Shown here: positions 44,595 to 56,187 of the stretch, piece after piece | How the letters are laid out: every line of letters begins with the position of its first letter | Position numbering within the stretch: the stretch's first letter is position 1 | Assembly: GCF_007000325.2 (NCBI RefSeq) | Contig: NZ_CP117267.1 | Coordinates: forward strand, 744,001 to 808,000 | Reading direction: 5' to 3' | Source of the DNA: Rhizobium rhododendri | GTDB taxonomy: Bacteria > Pseudomonadota > Alphaproteobacteria > Rhizobiales > Rhizobiaceae | DNA: 64,000 nucleotides | Program-made: the position numbers and the translations under genes | The notes under the pieces: generated by a model | What the model saw: the letters and a program-made list of their open reading frames with translations, nothing else | What the model was told of the DNA's origin: nothing | Database searches by the model: none

Positions 44595-44731
44595 GCGATC
44601 TTCTTGGAGGTGGCAGACTTGCCCTTCAGCATCAGATGGGCGGCAGTCACGGCCTTGAGGCCGATCGGGCGGTAGAGTGATGCGAGGTCTGTCTTGGCCG
44701 GTTGTGTCGTACTTGTGTTGACGGTGCTCAT
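44591..44731 (-). CDS. Small hypothetical protein (46 aa)
   Basis: A 46-residue protein starting MSTVNTSTTQPAKTDLASLY and ending with a basic tail (KGKSATSKKIA). The start is convincing: AAGGAGAT seven bases before ATG 44731. The open frame continues to 44947, but that part has no ribosome site. It overlaps the end of the exporter gene tail-to-tail. The protein is Thr/Ser-rich and basic; function unknown. Probably a real rhizobial small protein. Confidence 0.6.
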   Translation of the reverse strand: MSTVNTSTTQPAKTDLASLYRPIGLKAVTAAHLMLKGKSATSKKIA

Positions 44732-44982
44732 TAGGATCTCCTTCCCAGGTGGTTGTAATGCTTTCTCTTTCACGGCCAATCGTGACGAATCGGAGGCGGT
44801 GCCGATCAGCTTTTGTGAACGTGCAGCATAATCCGCGAGCCTGACGCGAGGCCTGATTCGCGAATGCCGGATCAATGAGGAGGGAGATGGCACGCCAATG
44901 CGGGCCGCCGGACAGGCTGAGCAGCCGTCAGTATCTTCAGGCGGCATCGCGAGAGAGGCGCCGATGCTGTCAGCTGGAGGTG

Positions 44983-45843
44983 TCAGATATGCCGGCCGAT
45001 ATCGTCGTTGGCGTCATCGACATCGGGGTCTGCGGGGCCGTTGATGGTGTAGGTGCCATATTTGCGCTGCCAGGAGCGGGCGCCAAGCGGTAGAGACAGG
45101 AGGTAGCCGGCCACGGTTACCACCATCACCTCCCAGGTGTAGCTCATCAGCAGTGCCACATAGACGACGACTCCGAGCATGATCGGAAGCACCAAGTCGC
45201 GGCGGATACGGCTGCCTTCGCTCTTGCCCGACCAGACGGGCAGGCGGCTCACCAGGAGGAAGCCGATGATGACGGTATAGGCTGAGGCAATGTAGCCGAA
45301 TGTCTTGTCGGGCATGATGCCGAGGAAGCCGAGATAGACGGGTGCGAGCACCAGCATCGCACCCGCCGGTGCGGGAACGCCGACGAAGTATTCGGATTGC
45401 CACGGGGCCTTGTTTTCGCGTTCGGCCATGACATTGAAGCGCGCCAGCCGAAGCCCGGCAGCGATTGCATAGATGAGGGCCGCGATCCAGCCGAGAGAAT
45501 GGGCCTGGTTCAGCACGTAGACATAAAGCACAAGAGCCGGCGCCACGCCGAAGTTGACGATATCGGCGAGCGAATCCATCTGCGCACCGAATTTGGACGT
45601 CGCCCGCATCATCCGCGCAACCCGGCCGTCGACTCCGTCGAGAAACGCTGCAACCAGAACCATCGCGACAGACAGTTCGAAGCGCTCCTCGAAGGCGAGC
45701 CGCACCCCGGTCAGGCCGGCGCAGATCGCCAGCACGGTAATGAGGTTGGGCACCATAAGCCGCAGCGGGATCTCCCGCAGGCGCGGGCCGCGTGCTTCTT
45801 CGTTTTCGCCGAGCGGTTCCAGCTGAGGAAATGGCGTCTTCAT
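44983..45843 (-). CDS. pssA: CDP-diacylglycerol-serine O-phosphatidyltransferase
   Basis: 286 residues, integral membrane. It makes phosphatidylserine, which Psd decarboxylates to phosphatidylethanolamine. The CDP-alcohol phosphatidyltransferase motif DGVDGRVARMMRATSKFGAQ and following MDSLAD near 68-93 fits D-G-x2-A-R-x8-G-x3-D-x3-D. About seven membrane helices. It lies 21 bases after psd on the same strand. High confidence. Confidence 0.95.
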   Translation of the reverse strand: MKTPFPQLEPLGENEEARGPRLREIPLRLMVPNLITVLAICAGLTGVRLAFEERFELSVAMVLVAAFLDGVDGRVARMMRATSKFGAQMDSLADIVNFGVAPALVLYVYVLNQAHSLGWIAALIYAIAAGLRLARFNVMAERENKAPWQSEYFVGVPAPAGAMLVLAPVYLGFLGIMPDKTFGYIASAYTVIIGFLLVSRLPVWSGKSEGSRIRRDLVLPIMLGVVVYVALLMSYTWEVMVVTVAGYLLSLPLGARSWQRKYGTYTINGPADPDVDDANDDIGRHI

Positions 45844-45864
45844 GTCGCGATCTCCCGGTGACGC

Positions 45865-46563
45865 TTAATCGCGTCGGCTGGTGGTCGGGCCTTTCAGCGA
45901 CCCGAATTCGGCAATGACGGTTTCGCCGGCAATGGCCGTCTGACCAAGGGTCACACGTGGCGAAAATCCGGCCGGCAGGAACACGTCGAGGCGTGAGCCA
46001 AAACGAATGAGGCCGATGCGCTCGCCAGCCTCGATAGGCTCGTTTGGCTGGGCGAAGCAGAGGATACGACGCGCCACGAAGCCGGCAATCTGCACGACGC
46101 CGATCTGGCCGCGCACCGTATCGATGACCATGCCGTTGCGCTCGTTCTCGTCGCTGGCCTTGTCGAGTTCGGCGTTGAGGAAGTTGCCCTTGCGATAGGC
46201 GATGTTGCTGATGCGACCCCGCATCGGCGCGCGGTTCACATGGCAGTTGAAGACATTCATGAAGATCGAGATGCGCAGCATCGGCTCGACACCAAGGTTC
46301 AACTCGGCCGGCGGCGTGATCATCACAACGCTCGATACCTTGCCGTCAGCCGGCGAGATCACGAGGTCCTCATCCTGCGGCGTCAACCGCTCCGGATCGC
46401 GAAAGAAGTAGGCGCACCAGAGTGTCAGGATCAGGCCGATCCAGAATAGCGGCTTGAAAAACCACCCGAGGACCAGCGATGCCACGAAGAAAGCGGCAAC
46501 GAAGACGTAGCCCTCCTTGTGAACAGGGACGATCGTATTGCGGATGGTGTTGTACAAGCTCAT
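45865..46563 (-). CDS. psd: Phosphatidylserine decarboxylase
   Basis: 232 residues, short rhizobial-type Psd. The pyruvoyl cofactor should form by self-cleavage at the RFGSRLDVF serine near residue 192. Earlier blocks: [13 protein letters not shown] near 67 and [16 protein letters not shown] near 100. Two N-terminal membrane helices ([28 protein letters not shown]). ATG 46563 fits; upstream frame is not conserved. Forms the psd-pssA operon for phosphatidylethanolamine synthesis. Confidence 0.95.
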   Translation of the reverse strand: MSLYNTIRNTIVPVHKEGYVFVAAFFVASLVLGWFFKPLFWIGLILTLWCAYFFRDPERLTPQDEDLVISPADGKVSSVVMITPPAELNLGVEPMLRISIFMNVFNCHVNRAPMRGRISNIAYRKGNFLNAELDKASDENERNGMVIDTVRGQIGVVQIAGFVARRILCFAQPNEPIEAGERIGLIRFGSRLDVFLPAGFSPRVTLGQTAIAGETVIAEFGSLKGPTTSRRD

Positions 46564-46675
46564 CGATGGCGGCCTTCCGTTGTTAGCCCTGACGCTGACT
46601 ACAGGCAAAACGGGCGGCAAGCAATGCCGCCGCGACCGCCGCCCCCAGCTGATCGCGCTGGCGGCTGGCTGCTGA

Positions 46676-48562
46676 TCAGGTCGCCGGAGAGAGACGCACG
46701 ACGACGCCGAGGTCGTCGCTCTCGCGAACCTGCTTCAGATGCTCTTCCGCCTGGGTCGCTTCGCGCTGGCGGTTCCACATGGAGGCGTAGAGGCCATTCT
46801 GCTCCAGCAGGCCGGCATGGGTGCCGCGCTCGGCAATCTCGCCGCTCTTCAGGACGATGATCTCGTCGGCGCCGATGACGGTCGACAGCCGGTGGGCGAT
46901 GACCAGCGTCGTGCGGTTCTTCGAGACGACGTCGAGCGCAGCCTGGATTTCTTGTTCGGTGGTCGTGTCGAGCGCCGAGGTCGCCTCGTCGAGGATCAGC
47001 ACCGGCGGCGCCTTGAGAATGGTGCGGGCAATGGCCACGCGCTGCTTCTCGCCGCCGGAGAGCTTCAGGCCGCGTTCGCCGACCTTGGTCTCGAAGCCAT
47101 CGGGCAGCTGGTCGATGAAATGGCCGATCTGCGCCACTTCGGCAGCAGCCAGAACAGCAGCGTCGTCGGCGTCCGGGCGGCCGTAGCGGATGTTGTAGGC
47201 AATCGTGTCGTTGAAAAGCACCGTGTCCTGCGGCACCATGCCGATTGCCTTGCGCAGGCTTTTTTGGGTGACGCTGCGCACATCCTGGCCGTCGATGGTG
47301 ATTGTGCCGCTCTGGACGTCGTAGAAACGGTACAGCAGCCGCGACAGCGTCGACTTGCCGGCGCCGGAGGGCCCGACCACCGCCACGGTCTTGCCCGCCG
47401 GCACCTCGAAGGAGATGCCCTTGAGGATCGGTCGCGCCGCATCATAAGCAAAATGCACGTTGTTGAAGGCAATGGCGCCTTGGTGGATCGTCAGTTCGGT
47501 AGCCCCAGGCGCGTCGGTGACCTCGGCCTGAACCTCGAGCAGATCGAACATCTCCTCGATGTCGGTCAGACCCTGGCGAATTTCGCGGTAGACGAAACCG
47601 ATGAAATTGAGCGGCACGGAGAGCTGCAGCAGCATCGAGTTGACGAAGACGAAATCGCCGACCGTCTGCGTGTGGTTGAGTACGGCGAAGGCCGAGAAGA
47701 TCAGCATGACGGTGGTGCCAAGACCGAAGATCACGCCTTGGCCGAAATTGAGCCAGCCGAGCGACGTCCAGACGTCGGTCGCGGCCTTCTCGTAACGCGC
47801 CATCGACTTGTCGAAGCGCTTCGCCTCCATCTCCTCGTTGCCGAAATATTTGACAGTTTCGAAGTTCAGCAGCGAATCGATGGCCTTGGTGTTGGCGTCT
47901 GTGTCGCTGTCGTTCATCGTGCGGCGGATCGAGATGCGCCAGTCGCTGGCCCTCACCGTGAACCAGATGTAGATGGTGACGGTGACGGCTGTTATGGCGA
48001 GGTAGGAAAATCCGTAGCCCCACCAGAAGATCGCCGCCGTCAGCAGGAATTCGACAAAGGTCGGAACCGTGTTGAGGATCGTGAAGCGGACGATGGTCTC
48101 GATGCCCTTGGTGCCGCGCTCGATGACGCGCGAAAGGCCGCCGGTCTTGCGCTCCAGGTGAAACCGCAGCGACAGCTGGTGCATGTGCACGAAGGTGCGG
48201 AACGCCAGCTGGCGCACGGCATGCTGGCCGACGCTGGCAAACAGCGCGTCACGCAACTGGTTGAGGGCGAGCTGGATCAGCCGGGTGACATTATAGGCAA
48301 TGACGAGGGCAACGGCGCCCATCATGAAGTTCGGTACGATGCCGTTCAGGTCCATCTTGCCGTTCAGCGCGTCTATCGACCACTTGAAGAAATAGGGGAC
48401 GAGCAGGAGCACGAACTTGGAGATCAGCAGGAAGACCGAAGCCCAGACGACGCGCATCTTGAGATCGGTGCGGCCGGCTGGCCACATGTAGGGCCACAGA
48501 TTGAGGATGGTGCGGAACGGATTGCTGGCATCCGCCGAAATCGTCTTCTTGCCGTCTGCCAT
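46676..48562 (-). CDS. Atm1-type ABC exporter (fused permease-ATPase)
   Basis: 628 residues. Six-helix permease in the first 330 residues and an ATPase: Walker [10 protein letters not shown] near 410, Q-loop, signature [16 protein letters not shown] near 510 and Walker [12 protein letters not shown] near 532. The order and motifs match bacterial Atm1/HMT1-like half transporters that export glutathione-linked sulfur or metal species and function in iron-sulfur or metal homeostasis. ATG 48562 follows GGGAGAG. It is a single gene, on the same strand as psd-pssA but separated by about 110 bases. Confidence 0.92.
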   Translation of the reverse strand: MADGKKTISADASNPFRTILNLWPYMWPAGRTDLKMRVVWASVFLLISKFVLLLVPYFFKWSIDALNGKMDLNGIVPNFMMGAVALVIAYNVTRLIQLALNQLRDALFASVGQHAVRQLAFRTFVHMHQLSLRFHLERKTGGLSRVIERGTKGIETIVRFTILNTVPTFVEFLLTAAIFWWGYGFSYLAITAVTVTIYIWFTVRASDWRISIRRTMNDSDTDANTKAIDSLLNFETVKYFGNEEMEAKRFDKSMARYEKAATDVWTSLGWLNFGQGVIFGLGTTVMLIFSAFAVLNHTQTVGDFVFVNSMLLQLSVPLNFIGFVYREIRQGLTDIEEMFDLLEVQAEVTDAPGATELTIHQGAIAFNNVHFAYDAARPILKGISFEVPAGKTVAVVGPSGAGKSTLSRLLYRFYDVQSGTITIDGQDVRSVTQKSLRKAIGMVPQDTVLFNDTIAYNIRYGRPDADDAAVLAAAEVAQIGHFIDQLPDGFETKVGERGLKLSGGEKQRVAIARTILKAPPVLILDEATSALDTTTEQEIQAALDVVSKNRTTLVIAHRLSTVIGADEIIVLKSGEIAERGTHAGLLEQNGLYASMWNRQREATQAEEHLKQVRESDDLGVVVRLSPAT

Positions 48563-48792
48563 GCAACTCTCCCGCATCACCGGGGATCTGGAGTGCCGGT
48601 CAGATCCGGTCGATCACGCGGTGTAAAAATGCCGCTGGTCTGCATGGCTTCACAAGCCATGCCGGCCGGGGCATCCGGCGCACGCATATACTATTCGATA
48701 GCCGTTCGAAAAGTTTTATGATCACTTTAACGCGAAGGAGCGGGCGAAAATTCTACCCGGCCCATTCCCGACGCAAAACCAAGGCGATCAGC

Positions 48793-50856
48793 CTAGAGAT
48801 GCTTGCCCGACATACGCTGGCGATGCAGCTCTTCCGAATTCGGCAAGGCGTCTTTTGGCAGCCCGAACACCTGGCCAGGCAGGATGCGGTCGGGGTTGTG
48901 GATCTTGTCCTCGTTGGCAAGATAGATCGTGGTGTACCGCACACCCAGTCCATAGGTTCGCCTGGAGATCTGCCAGAGCGTATCGCCCTGGCGGATGATG
49001 ACGGCATTCTTGTTGACGGCAAGCGGTGCCTGTTCGTAGGTTTTGACGCCGGAAGTATCTGTTCCGGCGGCCGGAGCAGGTGCTGCAGCGACCGATCCTG
49101 CTGCAGGTTTCAGCAGCGGCGAGATCAGCTGGTCGAGACGGGCGATTACCGCACCGACTGCCACGGGATCGCGCGGCAGCGGCTCCAGCAGGGCAAGTGC
49201 CTTGCCAGCGCCGTCGGATGCAATGGACGATGCCTGTTTCAGGGCCGCACTGGCATCGATGGCGGGGCGGAAATCGCGTAGCCCCTTCAGGGCGAACTCC
49301 GTGCCGGAGCGGGCTGCGGCGAGCTGTTCGTTGCCCGGCATCTGGCCACCCTGGAAAAGGCCCTTGAGCAGCGCAAAGGCGCGCCCGAGATCGCTGCGCA
49401 GCTTGCCGAGCTGCCCCTCGTCGAGCGCTCCGGCAGGGGCCGGGTTAACGGCGGCGGCGGCCGGCGACTGGGCGGCAACTGTCAGCTGGCTTCCTTCCGG
49501 ACGGTTGAAATTGACTGCCGTGCGCACGATGACCTTGCCGTTGGCATCCAGGCCATCGACGCGGATCTTGTGATCGCCGACCGCCAATGGCATGGCGCCG
49601 TCGATGACGAAATGGCCGTCGCCGCCGGCCGTGCTCTCGCCGATCTGCTTTTCGTCGGCGTAGGCGCGAACCTTGAGGTTGGCGCGCGTGGCTCCGGCGA
49701 CGAACAGATGGTCGTTCTCGACCTCGACAGCGCTGATGACCAGTCCTGCATGATCGGTGGTCGCCGATGGTGTGCCGGCATCGGCTGCCGTTGCGGCAGG
49801 ATCGGCCTGCGCCGTTGCAGGTGAGGTGAGGGCATCAGGCGCTGCCGAAGGAGCCGGCGTCGCCGCCGACTTGGTGGCCGGTGCCGTGACACGCGGCTGC
49901 TTGGCTTCCGGAGCGGTCATGATGCGGCTTGCCTCGCCGGGCTTGGTGACCATCGCCAGCAGTTGCGAAGACCCATCCTTGGGAATGGATACGGTTGCAG
50001 TCTCCTCGGAGACGACGGATGTACCGTCCTTGCCAGTCGATTTCAGGGTGATCTCGTGGTCGCCGGCGGGAAGTGGACTGTCGAGCACGGCAGCGAAATC
50101 GCCTCCCGGCCCGACTTCGGTCGAGTTGATCACCTTGTCGCCGTCGATTATGTCGAGCTTGGTGCCTGGCGCGGCACGGCCGGCGATGACGGTCGAGCCA
50201 TCGGGTTCGACGCGCAAAACGTCGAAGGCCGGCTTGATGGGCGCTGCTGGCGCCTGCGCCAGCGGTGTGGGATCGCCGAGCAGCACCGCGCGTGCGCGGT
50301 CGATTGCGGCAACGGCGTCGGCGATGTTTTCCGGAAGCGCCTTTATGACGGCCAAGGCCTTGTTTGCCCCCTGATGCGACTTGTCGATCAGAGTTGCGGT
50401 CGCCGGATCTGCATTGTCGGGTTTCGCGACATCGACGATTGCTTGCAGGCTATTGATTGTCTTGGTCTTTGCGGCATCGAACACATCCTCTGTCGGGCCC
50501 TTGCCATCGGCAAACAGCGCCTTCAGCTCGGCAAGCGAGGTGGCGGCCTTGTCCTTGAGGGCGCCGATCATGACGGCGATGTCAACGGGTGCCGGCGAAG
50601 GTGCCGTTGCCGGTGCGGCCGACTTGGCGGCTCCATCTGCAGCGGGCGGCGTCGCATCTGCCGTCTTCGCCGGAGTATCCGCCGGTTTCGCGGTGTTGTC
50701 GGCAATGATGTTGCCCACCTGCGAGCTTGCCTGGTTGATGGCATCACCGATCGGCTTCTTGTCGCTGCCGATGCGCGGCAGCACGAAGAAGACCATCAGG
50801 ATGGTCGCAATTACCAGCACCAACAAGGCCAGCAATCCGGCGCGGTTCTTCATCAT
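48793..50856 (-). CDS. LysM-domain protein with Ig-like repeats
   Basis: 687 residues from ATG 50856, with GGAGA upstream. An N-terminal membrane anchor (LLALLVLVIATILMVFFVLP) precedes long Ala/Pro-rich linkers. Two bacterial Ig-like modules are recognisable by VLRVEPDGSTVIAGRAAPGT near 205 and AVEVENDHLFVAGATRANLK near 380. A C-terminal LysM domain (IIRQGDTLWQISRRTYG near 632, NPDRILPGQVFGLP near 662) should bind peptidoglycan. A periplasmic wall-associated protein, function unknown. Confidence 0.88.
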   Translation of the reverse strand: MMKNRAGLLALLVLVIATILMVFFVLPRIGSDKKPIGDAINQASSQVGNIIADNTAKPADTPAKTADATPPAADGAAKSAAPATAPSPAPVDIAVMIGALKDKAATSLAELKALFADGKGPTEDVFDAAKTKTINSLQAIVDVAKPDNADPATATLIDKSHQGANKALAVIKALPENIADAVAAIDRARAVLLGDPTPLAQAPAAPIKPAFDVLRVEPDGSTVIAGRAAPGTKLDIIDGDKVINSTEVGPGGDFAAVLDSPLPAGDHEITLKSTGKDGTSVVSEETATVSIPKDGSSQLLAMVTKPGEASRIMTAPEAKQPRVTAPATKSAATPAPSAAPDALTSPATAQADPAATAADAGTPSATTDHAGLVISAVEVENDHLFVAGATRANLKVRAYADEKQIGESTAGGDGHFVIDGAMPLAVGDHKIRVDGLDANGKVIVRTAVNFNRPEGSQLTVAAQSPAAAAVNPAPAGALDEGQLGKLRSDLGRAFALLKGLFQGGQMPGNEQLAAARSGTEFALKGLRDFRPAIDASAALKQASSIASDGAGKALALLEPLPRDPVAVGAVIARLDQLISPLLKPAAGSVAAAPAPAAGTDTSGVKTYEQAPLAVNKNAVIIRQGDTLWQISRRTYGLGVRYTTIYLANEDKIHNPDRILPGQVFGLPKDALPNSEELHRQRMSGKHL

Positions 50857-51009
50857 CAAGGTCTCCAGGCGGCATCGTCGTCGCAGTTATAAAAATTGCT
50901 AACGATTTCCGCTGCTTTTACAAGCTTGCTCAGCTATTTCCGGGGAATGAGGCACAGGTTTTCCGTTAAATTTCTTGACTGGGCATCTGCTGCATTGTTG
51001 TTTGCAGGC

Positions 51010-51633
51010 ATGAATCAAGAATCTTTGCCAATTCAATCCATCTGCGTCTATTGCGGCTCCCGCCCCGGACGTGACCCTGCCCACATGGAAGCTGGCCGTG
51101 CGCTGGGCAAGGCGATTGCCGAAAGCGGCCTTCGCCTCGTCTATGGTGGCGGTACAAAAGGCATCATGGGTGCCGTTGCCTCCGGCGTGCTATCCAACGG
51201 CGGACAGGTGACCGGTATCATCCCGGAATTCCTCGTCGACATGGAAGCGACGCGCCATTCGCTTGGCCAGCTCGACGAGTTGATCATCACTCCCGACATG
51301 CACACCCGCAAGCACCGGATGTTCGAGCGGGCGGACGCCTTCGTGGCATTACCGGGCGGCATCGGGACACTTGAGGAAATCGTCGAGATCATGACCTGGG
51401 CGCAGCTCGGCCAGCACGAAAAGCCGATGGTCTTTGCCAATATCAACGGGTTCTGGGATCCGATGATGGAGCTGATCCGTCACATGACCGGCGAGGGCTT
51501 CGTCCACACCGCCCACAGGGTCCAGCCGATGGTCATCGATTCCGTCGCCGATATCGTCCCCGCGGTTCTCGCCCACGCTGCCGAGACGAAGGCCGGTCGG
51601 GCCGGCGACGAGAACGTGATTTCCAAGATGTAG
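51010..51633 (+). CDS. LOG-family phosphoribohydrolase-like protein
   Basis: 207 residues of the LOG/TIGR00730 Rossmann family. Signatures: ICVYCGSRPGRDPAH near 11, LVYGGGTKGIMGAVASG near 43, and PGGIGTLEEIVEIMTWAQLG near 116 with the P-G-G-x-G-T-x-x-E motif. It hydrolyses nucleoside 5'-monophosphates to base and ribose 5-phosphate; in plant-associated bacteria, LOG proteins may activate cytokinins. ATG 51010 chosen by family length; the upstream frame is open to 50896. Convergent with rarD, 13 bases away. Confidence 0.93.
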   Translation: MNQESLPIQSICVYCGSRPGRDPAHMEAGRALGKAIAESGLRLVYGGGTKGIMGAVASGVLSNGGQVTGIIPEFLVDMEATRHSLGQLDELIITPDMHTRKHRMFERADAFVALPGGIGTLEEIVEIMTWAQLGQHEKPMVFANINGFWDPMMELIRHMTGEGFVHTAHRVQPMVIDSVADIVPAVLAHAAETKAGRAGDENVISKM

Positions 51634-51646
51634 ACCGGTGGCGGGC

Positions 51647-52558
51647 TCAGCGCCCGCGGTTGTTTTTCAGCATCGACCACGTGTAGAGCACGAGCCCGGT
51701 CCAGATCAGCGGGAACGCAATCATGCGGGCCGTGCCGAGCGGCTCATGGAAAACGAACACGGCCAGCAGGAAAACCATGGTCGGCACGATGTACTGCAGG
51801 ATGCCGATCGTCGATAGGCGTAGCAACTTTGCGCCGTTGGCATAGATCATCAAGGGCAGGGCGGTGACGAGGCCGCAGCCGGCCAGCAACATCGTATCGT
51901 TCATGCCAGTAGCATAGAGATGGCCCTGGCCGATGCTTTCGAGATAGATGATGTAGCCGAGTGCCGGCAGGCTGAGCAGCAGCACTTCCAGGAAAAATCC
52001 CTGGTTCGGCCCGACCGGCAGCGTCTTTCGGAAAAAGGCGTACAGCCCCCATGACAGCGTCAGCAGCAGCGCCACCCAGGGTGGGCGCCCGGCATCCACC
52101 GCGAGGATGACTACGGCGATAGCGGCGAGCAGGATCGCGACCAGCTGCGGCACCGAGATCTTCTCCTTCAGCAGCAGCGCCCCAAGCGCGATGCTGAACA
52201 GCGGATTGATGAAATAGCCGAGTGCCGCATCCAGCGAGTGGCCATTGCCGATCGCCCAGACATAGGTCCCCCAGTTGATCGTCACCAGCAATGCCGTCAT
52301 CGAGGCCAGCGCGATGGTCCGAGGGCTCCTAAGCGCCCCCTTCAGGTCGCCCGTCCGCCCGAGGAACAGCAGCACGGCGCCCGCCACCGGCACCGACCAG
52401 ACGATACGATGGGCGATGACCTCGGCTGCCGGGATATGGGCGAGCGCTTTCATGTAGAGCGGCAGTATTCCCCAGAACAGATAGGCCGCCAGCGCAAAGG
52501 CAAAACCGCGCGGACTGTCTTCGTTCTTCACCAGGGTGGCAGTTGCATCGGCAGCCAT
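51647..52558 (-). CDS. rarD: RarD-type EamA transporter
   Basis: 303 residues with about ten membrane helices. The N terminus AAYLFWGILPLYMKALAHIP near 28 and HRIVWSVPV near 50 match RarD proteins of the EamA/DMT family. LKEKISVPQLVAI is near 150. RarD is a permease of the drug/metabolite transporter superfamily; the substrate is not known. ATG 52558. It converges with the LOG gene and lies downstream of cimA on the same strand, about 90 bases away. Confidence 0.92.
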   Translation of the reverse strand: MAADATATLVKNEDSPRGFAFALAAYLFWGILPLYMKALAHIPAAEVIAHRIVWSVPVAGAVLLFLGRTGDLKGALRSPRTIALASMTALLVTINWGTYVWAIGNGHSLDAALGYFINPLFSIALGALLLKEKISVPQLVAILLAAIAVVILAVDAGRPPWVALLLTLSWGLYAFFRKTLPVGPNQGFFLEVLLLSLPALGYIIYLESIGQGHLYATGMNDTMLLAGCGLVTALPLMIYANGAKLLRLSTIGILQYIVPTMVFLLAVFVFHEPLGTARMIAFPLIWTGLVLYTWSMLKNNRGR

Positions 52559-52649
52559 CGGATGTTTCCATATTTTGTTGTTATGGTCCGATTAACCGAT
52601 GCGCCCGCACTTCACCAATTCATTTCCTTGACGGACCTATTCGTGGCGC

Positions 52650-54263
52650 TCACTCTGCGGCGATCTTGCCGGCCATATGGCGGTTCTTCATCAGCTTGTA
52701 GACGACCGAATCCGTCAGTGCTTCGAACGAGGCGTCGATGATGTTTTCGGATACGCCGACCGTCCACCAGCGCACCCCGTCGCTATCGTTCGATTCGATT
52801 AGCACCCGGGTGATCGCCTCGGTGCCGCCATTGAGAATACGCACCTTGAAGTCGGCGAGCACGAGGTCCTCGATCTCGGCCTGGTATTTGCCGAAATCGC
52901 GGCGCAGCGCCAGGTCGAGCGCGTTCACCGGCCCGTCTCCCTCCGCCACCGACATGATCGTCTTGCCGTCGATGATCAACCGCACCACGGCCTCGGAGAC
53001 GGTCTTCACCCGCCCGTGCGAATCGAAGCGCCGCTCGACCATCACCCGAAAGCCGTCGATCGAGAAGAATTCGGGGATGGTGCCAAGTGTGCGGCGGGCC
53101 AGGAGCTCGAAGCTGGCGTCGGCACCTTCATAGGCATAGCCGAAGGATTCCCGTTCCTTGACGATCGAGATCAGTCGATCGAGTTTCGGGTCGTCCTTGG
53201 AGACGGCGATACCGCGCCGCTTCAGCGCATTGATGAAATTTGCTTTTCCGCCCTGATCCGAGACCATCACCTTGCGAAAATTGCCGACGCTTTCCGGCGG
53301 CACGTGCTCGTAGGTGCGCGGATCTTTCAACAGCGCCGAGGCATGGATACCCGCTTTGGTCGCAAAGGCCGAACCGCCGACATAGGGTGCCTGGTGGTTC
53401 GGCGACCGGTTCAGCAGTTCGTCGAAGGCATGCGACAGACCGGTCAGCCCAATCAGCCGTTCGCCGTCGATGGCGGTTTCGAAGCGGGTGTTGTAGGCGC
53501 TCTTCAGCGCCAGGGTCGGGATCAGCGTCACCAGATCGGCATTGCCGCAGCGCTCGCCGAGCCCGTTCAGCGTGCCCTGGATCTGCCGCACACCGGCCTC
53601 CACGGCTGCCAGCGAATTGGCCACCGCCTGGCCGGTGTCGTTATGGGCATGGATGCCGAGCGCCGTGCCGGGCACGCCCTCGGCAATAACAGCCTCGACG
53701 ATGGCGCGGATTTCCGATGGCTGCGTGCCGCCATTGGTGTCGCAGAGAACCACCCAGCTGGCCCCTGCCGCGTAGGCAGCCCTGGCGCAGGCCAGCGCAT
53801 AACCGGGATTGGCCTTATAGCCGTCGAAGAAGTGTTCGCAATCGACCAGCGCTTCCTTGCCGGCGCCGACAGCCGCCTTGACGCTCTCGGTGATACAGTC
53901 GAGATTTTCCGCGTTCGAGATCCCGAGTGCGACCTCGACATGGTAGTCCCAGCTCTTGGCGACGAAACAGATGGCATCGCCGCTCGCCTGCAGCAGGCCC
54001 GCAAGCCCCGGGTCGTTGGACGCCGAGACGCCGGCCCGCTTGGTCATGCCGAAGGCGACGAAGGACGCATTTTTTGTGCGCTTCTGGCCGAAAAAGGCCG
54101 TGTCGGTCGGATTGGCGCCGGGATAGCCGCCCTCGATATAGTCGAGCCCGAAATCGTCTAGCAGGCTCGCAATAGCGATCTTGTCCTCGACCGAGAAATC
54201 GACGCCGGGGGTCTGCTGGCCGTCGCGCAGCGTCGTGTCGAAAAGATAGATGCGCTCTTTCAT
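52650..54263 (-). CDS. cimA: Citramalate synthase
   Basis: 537 residues from ATG 54263, the start whose TGA-overlap (ATGA) couples it to the upstream GFA-family gene; an ATG at 54275 is an alternative. A DRE-TIM metallolyase barrel (LFDTTLRDGQQTPGVDFS near residue 7; GIHAHNDTGQAVANSL near 210) is followed by the LeuA-type allosteric domain (about 410-520). Compared with 2-isopropylmalate synthase, this form condenses pyruvate and acetyl-CoA to (R)-citramalate for isoleucine synthesis. Assigned CimA by overall similarity; a homocitrate-type role cannot be excluded. Confidence 0.92.
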   Translation of the reverse strand: MKERIYLFDTTLRDGQQTPGVDFSVEDKIAIASLLDDFGLDYIEGGYPGANPTDTAFFGQKRTKNASFVAFGMTKRAGVSASNDPGLAGLLQASGDAICFVAKSWDYHVEVALGISNAENLDCITESVKAAVGAGKEALVDCEHFFDGYKANPGYALACARAAYAAGASWVVLCDTNGGTQPSEIRAIVEAVIAEGVPGTALGIHAHNDTGQAVANSLAAVEAGVRQIQGTLNGLGERCGNADLVTLIPTLALKSAYNTRFETAIDGERLIGLTGLSHAFDELLNRSPNHQAPYVGGSAFATKAGIHASALLKDPRTYEHVPPESVGNFRKVMVSDQGGKANFINALKRRGIAVSKDDPKLDRLISIVKERESFGYAYEGADASFELLARRTLGTIPEFFSIDGFRVMVERRFDSHGRVKTVSEAVVRLIIDGKTIMSVAEGDGPVNALDLALRRDFGKYQAEIEDLVLADFKVRILNGGTEAITRVLIESNDSDGVRWWTVGVSENIIDASFEALTDSVVYKLMKNRHMAGKIAAE

Positions 54264-54727
54264 GGGAATGGCCATTCGGTCGTATCGTGATCGGGATGTT
54301 GATGGGGGCGTCGATTGAGAATTTCCTCGGGCGAGGCGGTGCTGGAGATCGACGGCAGATGCGGCTGCGTATCGAACCAGGGCACCTTGCTGCTCGTCCA
54401 GTGCTGCCCGTTCGGCTCAACTTTGGCCGGATTATCCAGGCTGCCGATCGATATGTCGATCTGATCGCTGCCAACAGCCTTGAACGTCAGGGGAGTGCCG
54501 CATCGCGAGCAGAACCCGCGCTCCGCAGCCTCTGAACTTCTATAAGAAGCAGGCAGGCCTCTCGACCACTCGAGATCGTCGGTGGCGACGGTGAAAAACG
54601 GCCACGAGATCGATCCGACGGCCTTTTGGCACATCCGGCAGTGACAGATCGCCTGGTGGCTGATCGCCCCCAGTACCCTGAAGCGGATCGCGCCGCATTG
54701 GCAGCCGCCAGTTAGAATGTCTCGCAT
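54260..54727 (-). CDS. GFA-family zinc protein, copy 1
   Basis: 155 residues. N-terminal GGCQCGAIRFRVLG and HCRMCQKAVGS give the first Cys-Cys cluster; RGFCSRCGTPLTF near 90 supplies the second. This is the glutathione-dependent formaldehyde-activating (GFA/CENP-V) fold with structural zinc. Whether it binds S-hydroxymethylglutathione is unknown. It ends HPDHDTTEWPFP, a tail like that of the other two copies. ATG 54727. First of three paralogues around pip and cimA, and coupled to cimA. Confidence 0.88.
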   Translation of the reverse strand: MRDILTGGCQCGAIRFRVLGAISHQAICHCRMCQKAVGSISWPFFTVATDDLEWSRGLPASYRSSEAAERGFCSRCGTPLTFKAVGSDQIDISIGSLDNPAKVEPNGQHWTSSKVPWFDTQPHLPSISSTASPEEILNRRPHQHPDHDTTEWPFP

Positions 54728-54748
54728 GCCTTCCTCCCTCGCGCCCGG

Positions 54749-56179
<1,431 letters not shown>

Positions 56180-56187
<8 letters not shown>

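Noticed and set aside
46739..48721. 660-codon open frame on the plus strand
   Set aside because: It is the antisense shadow of the Atm1-type ABC exporter and has no family signature; high-GC codon structure makes such frames common.
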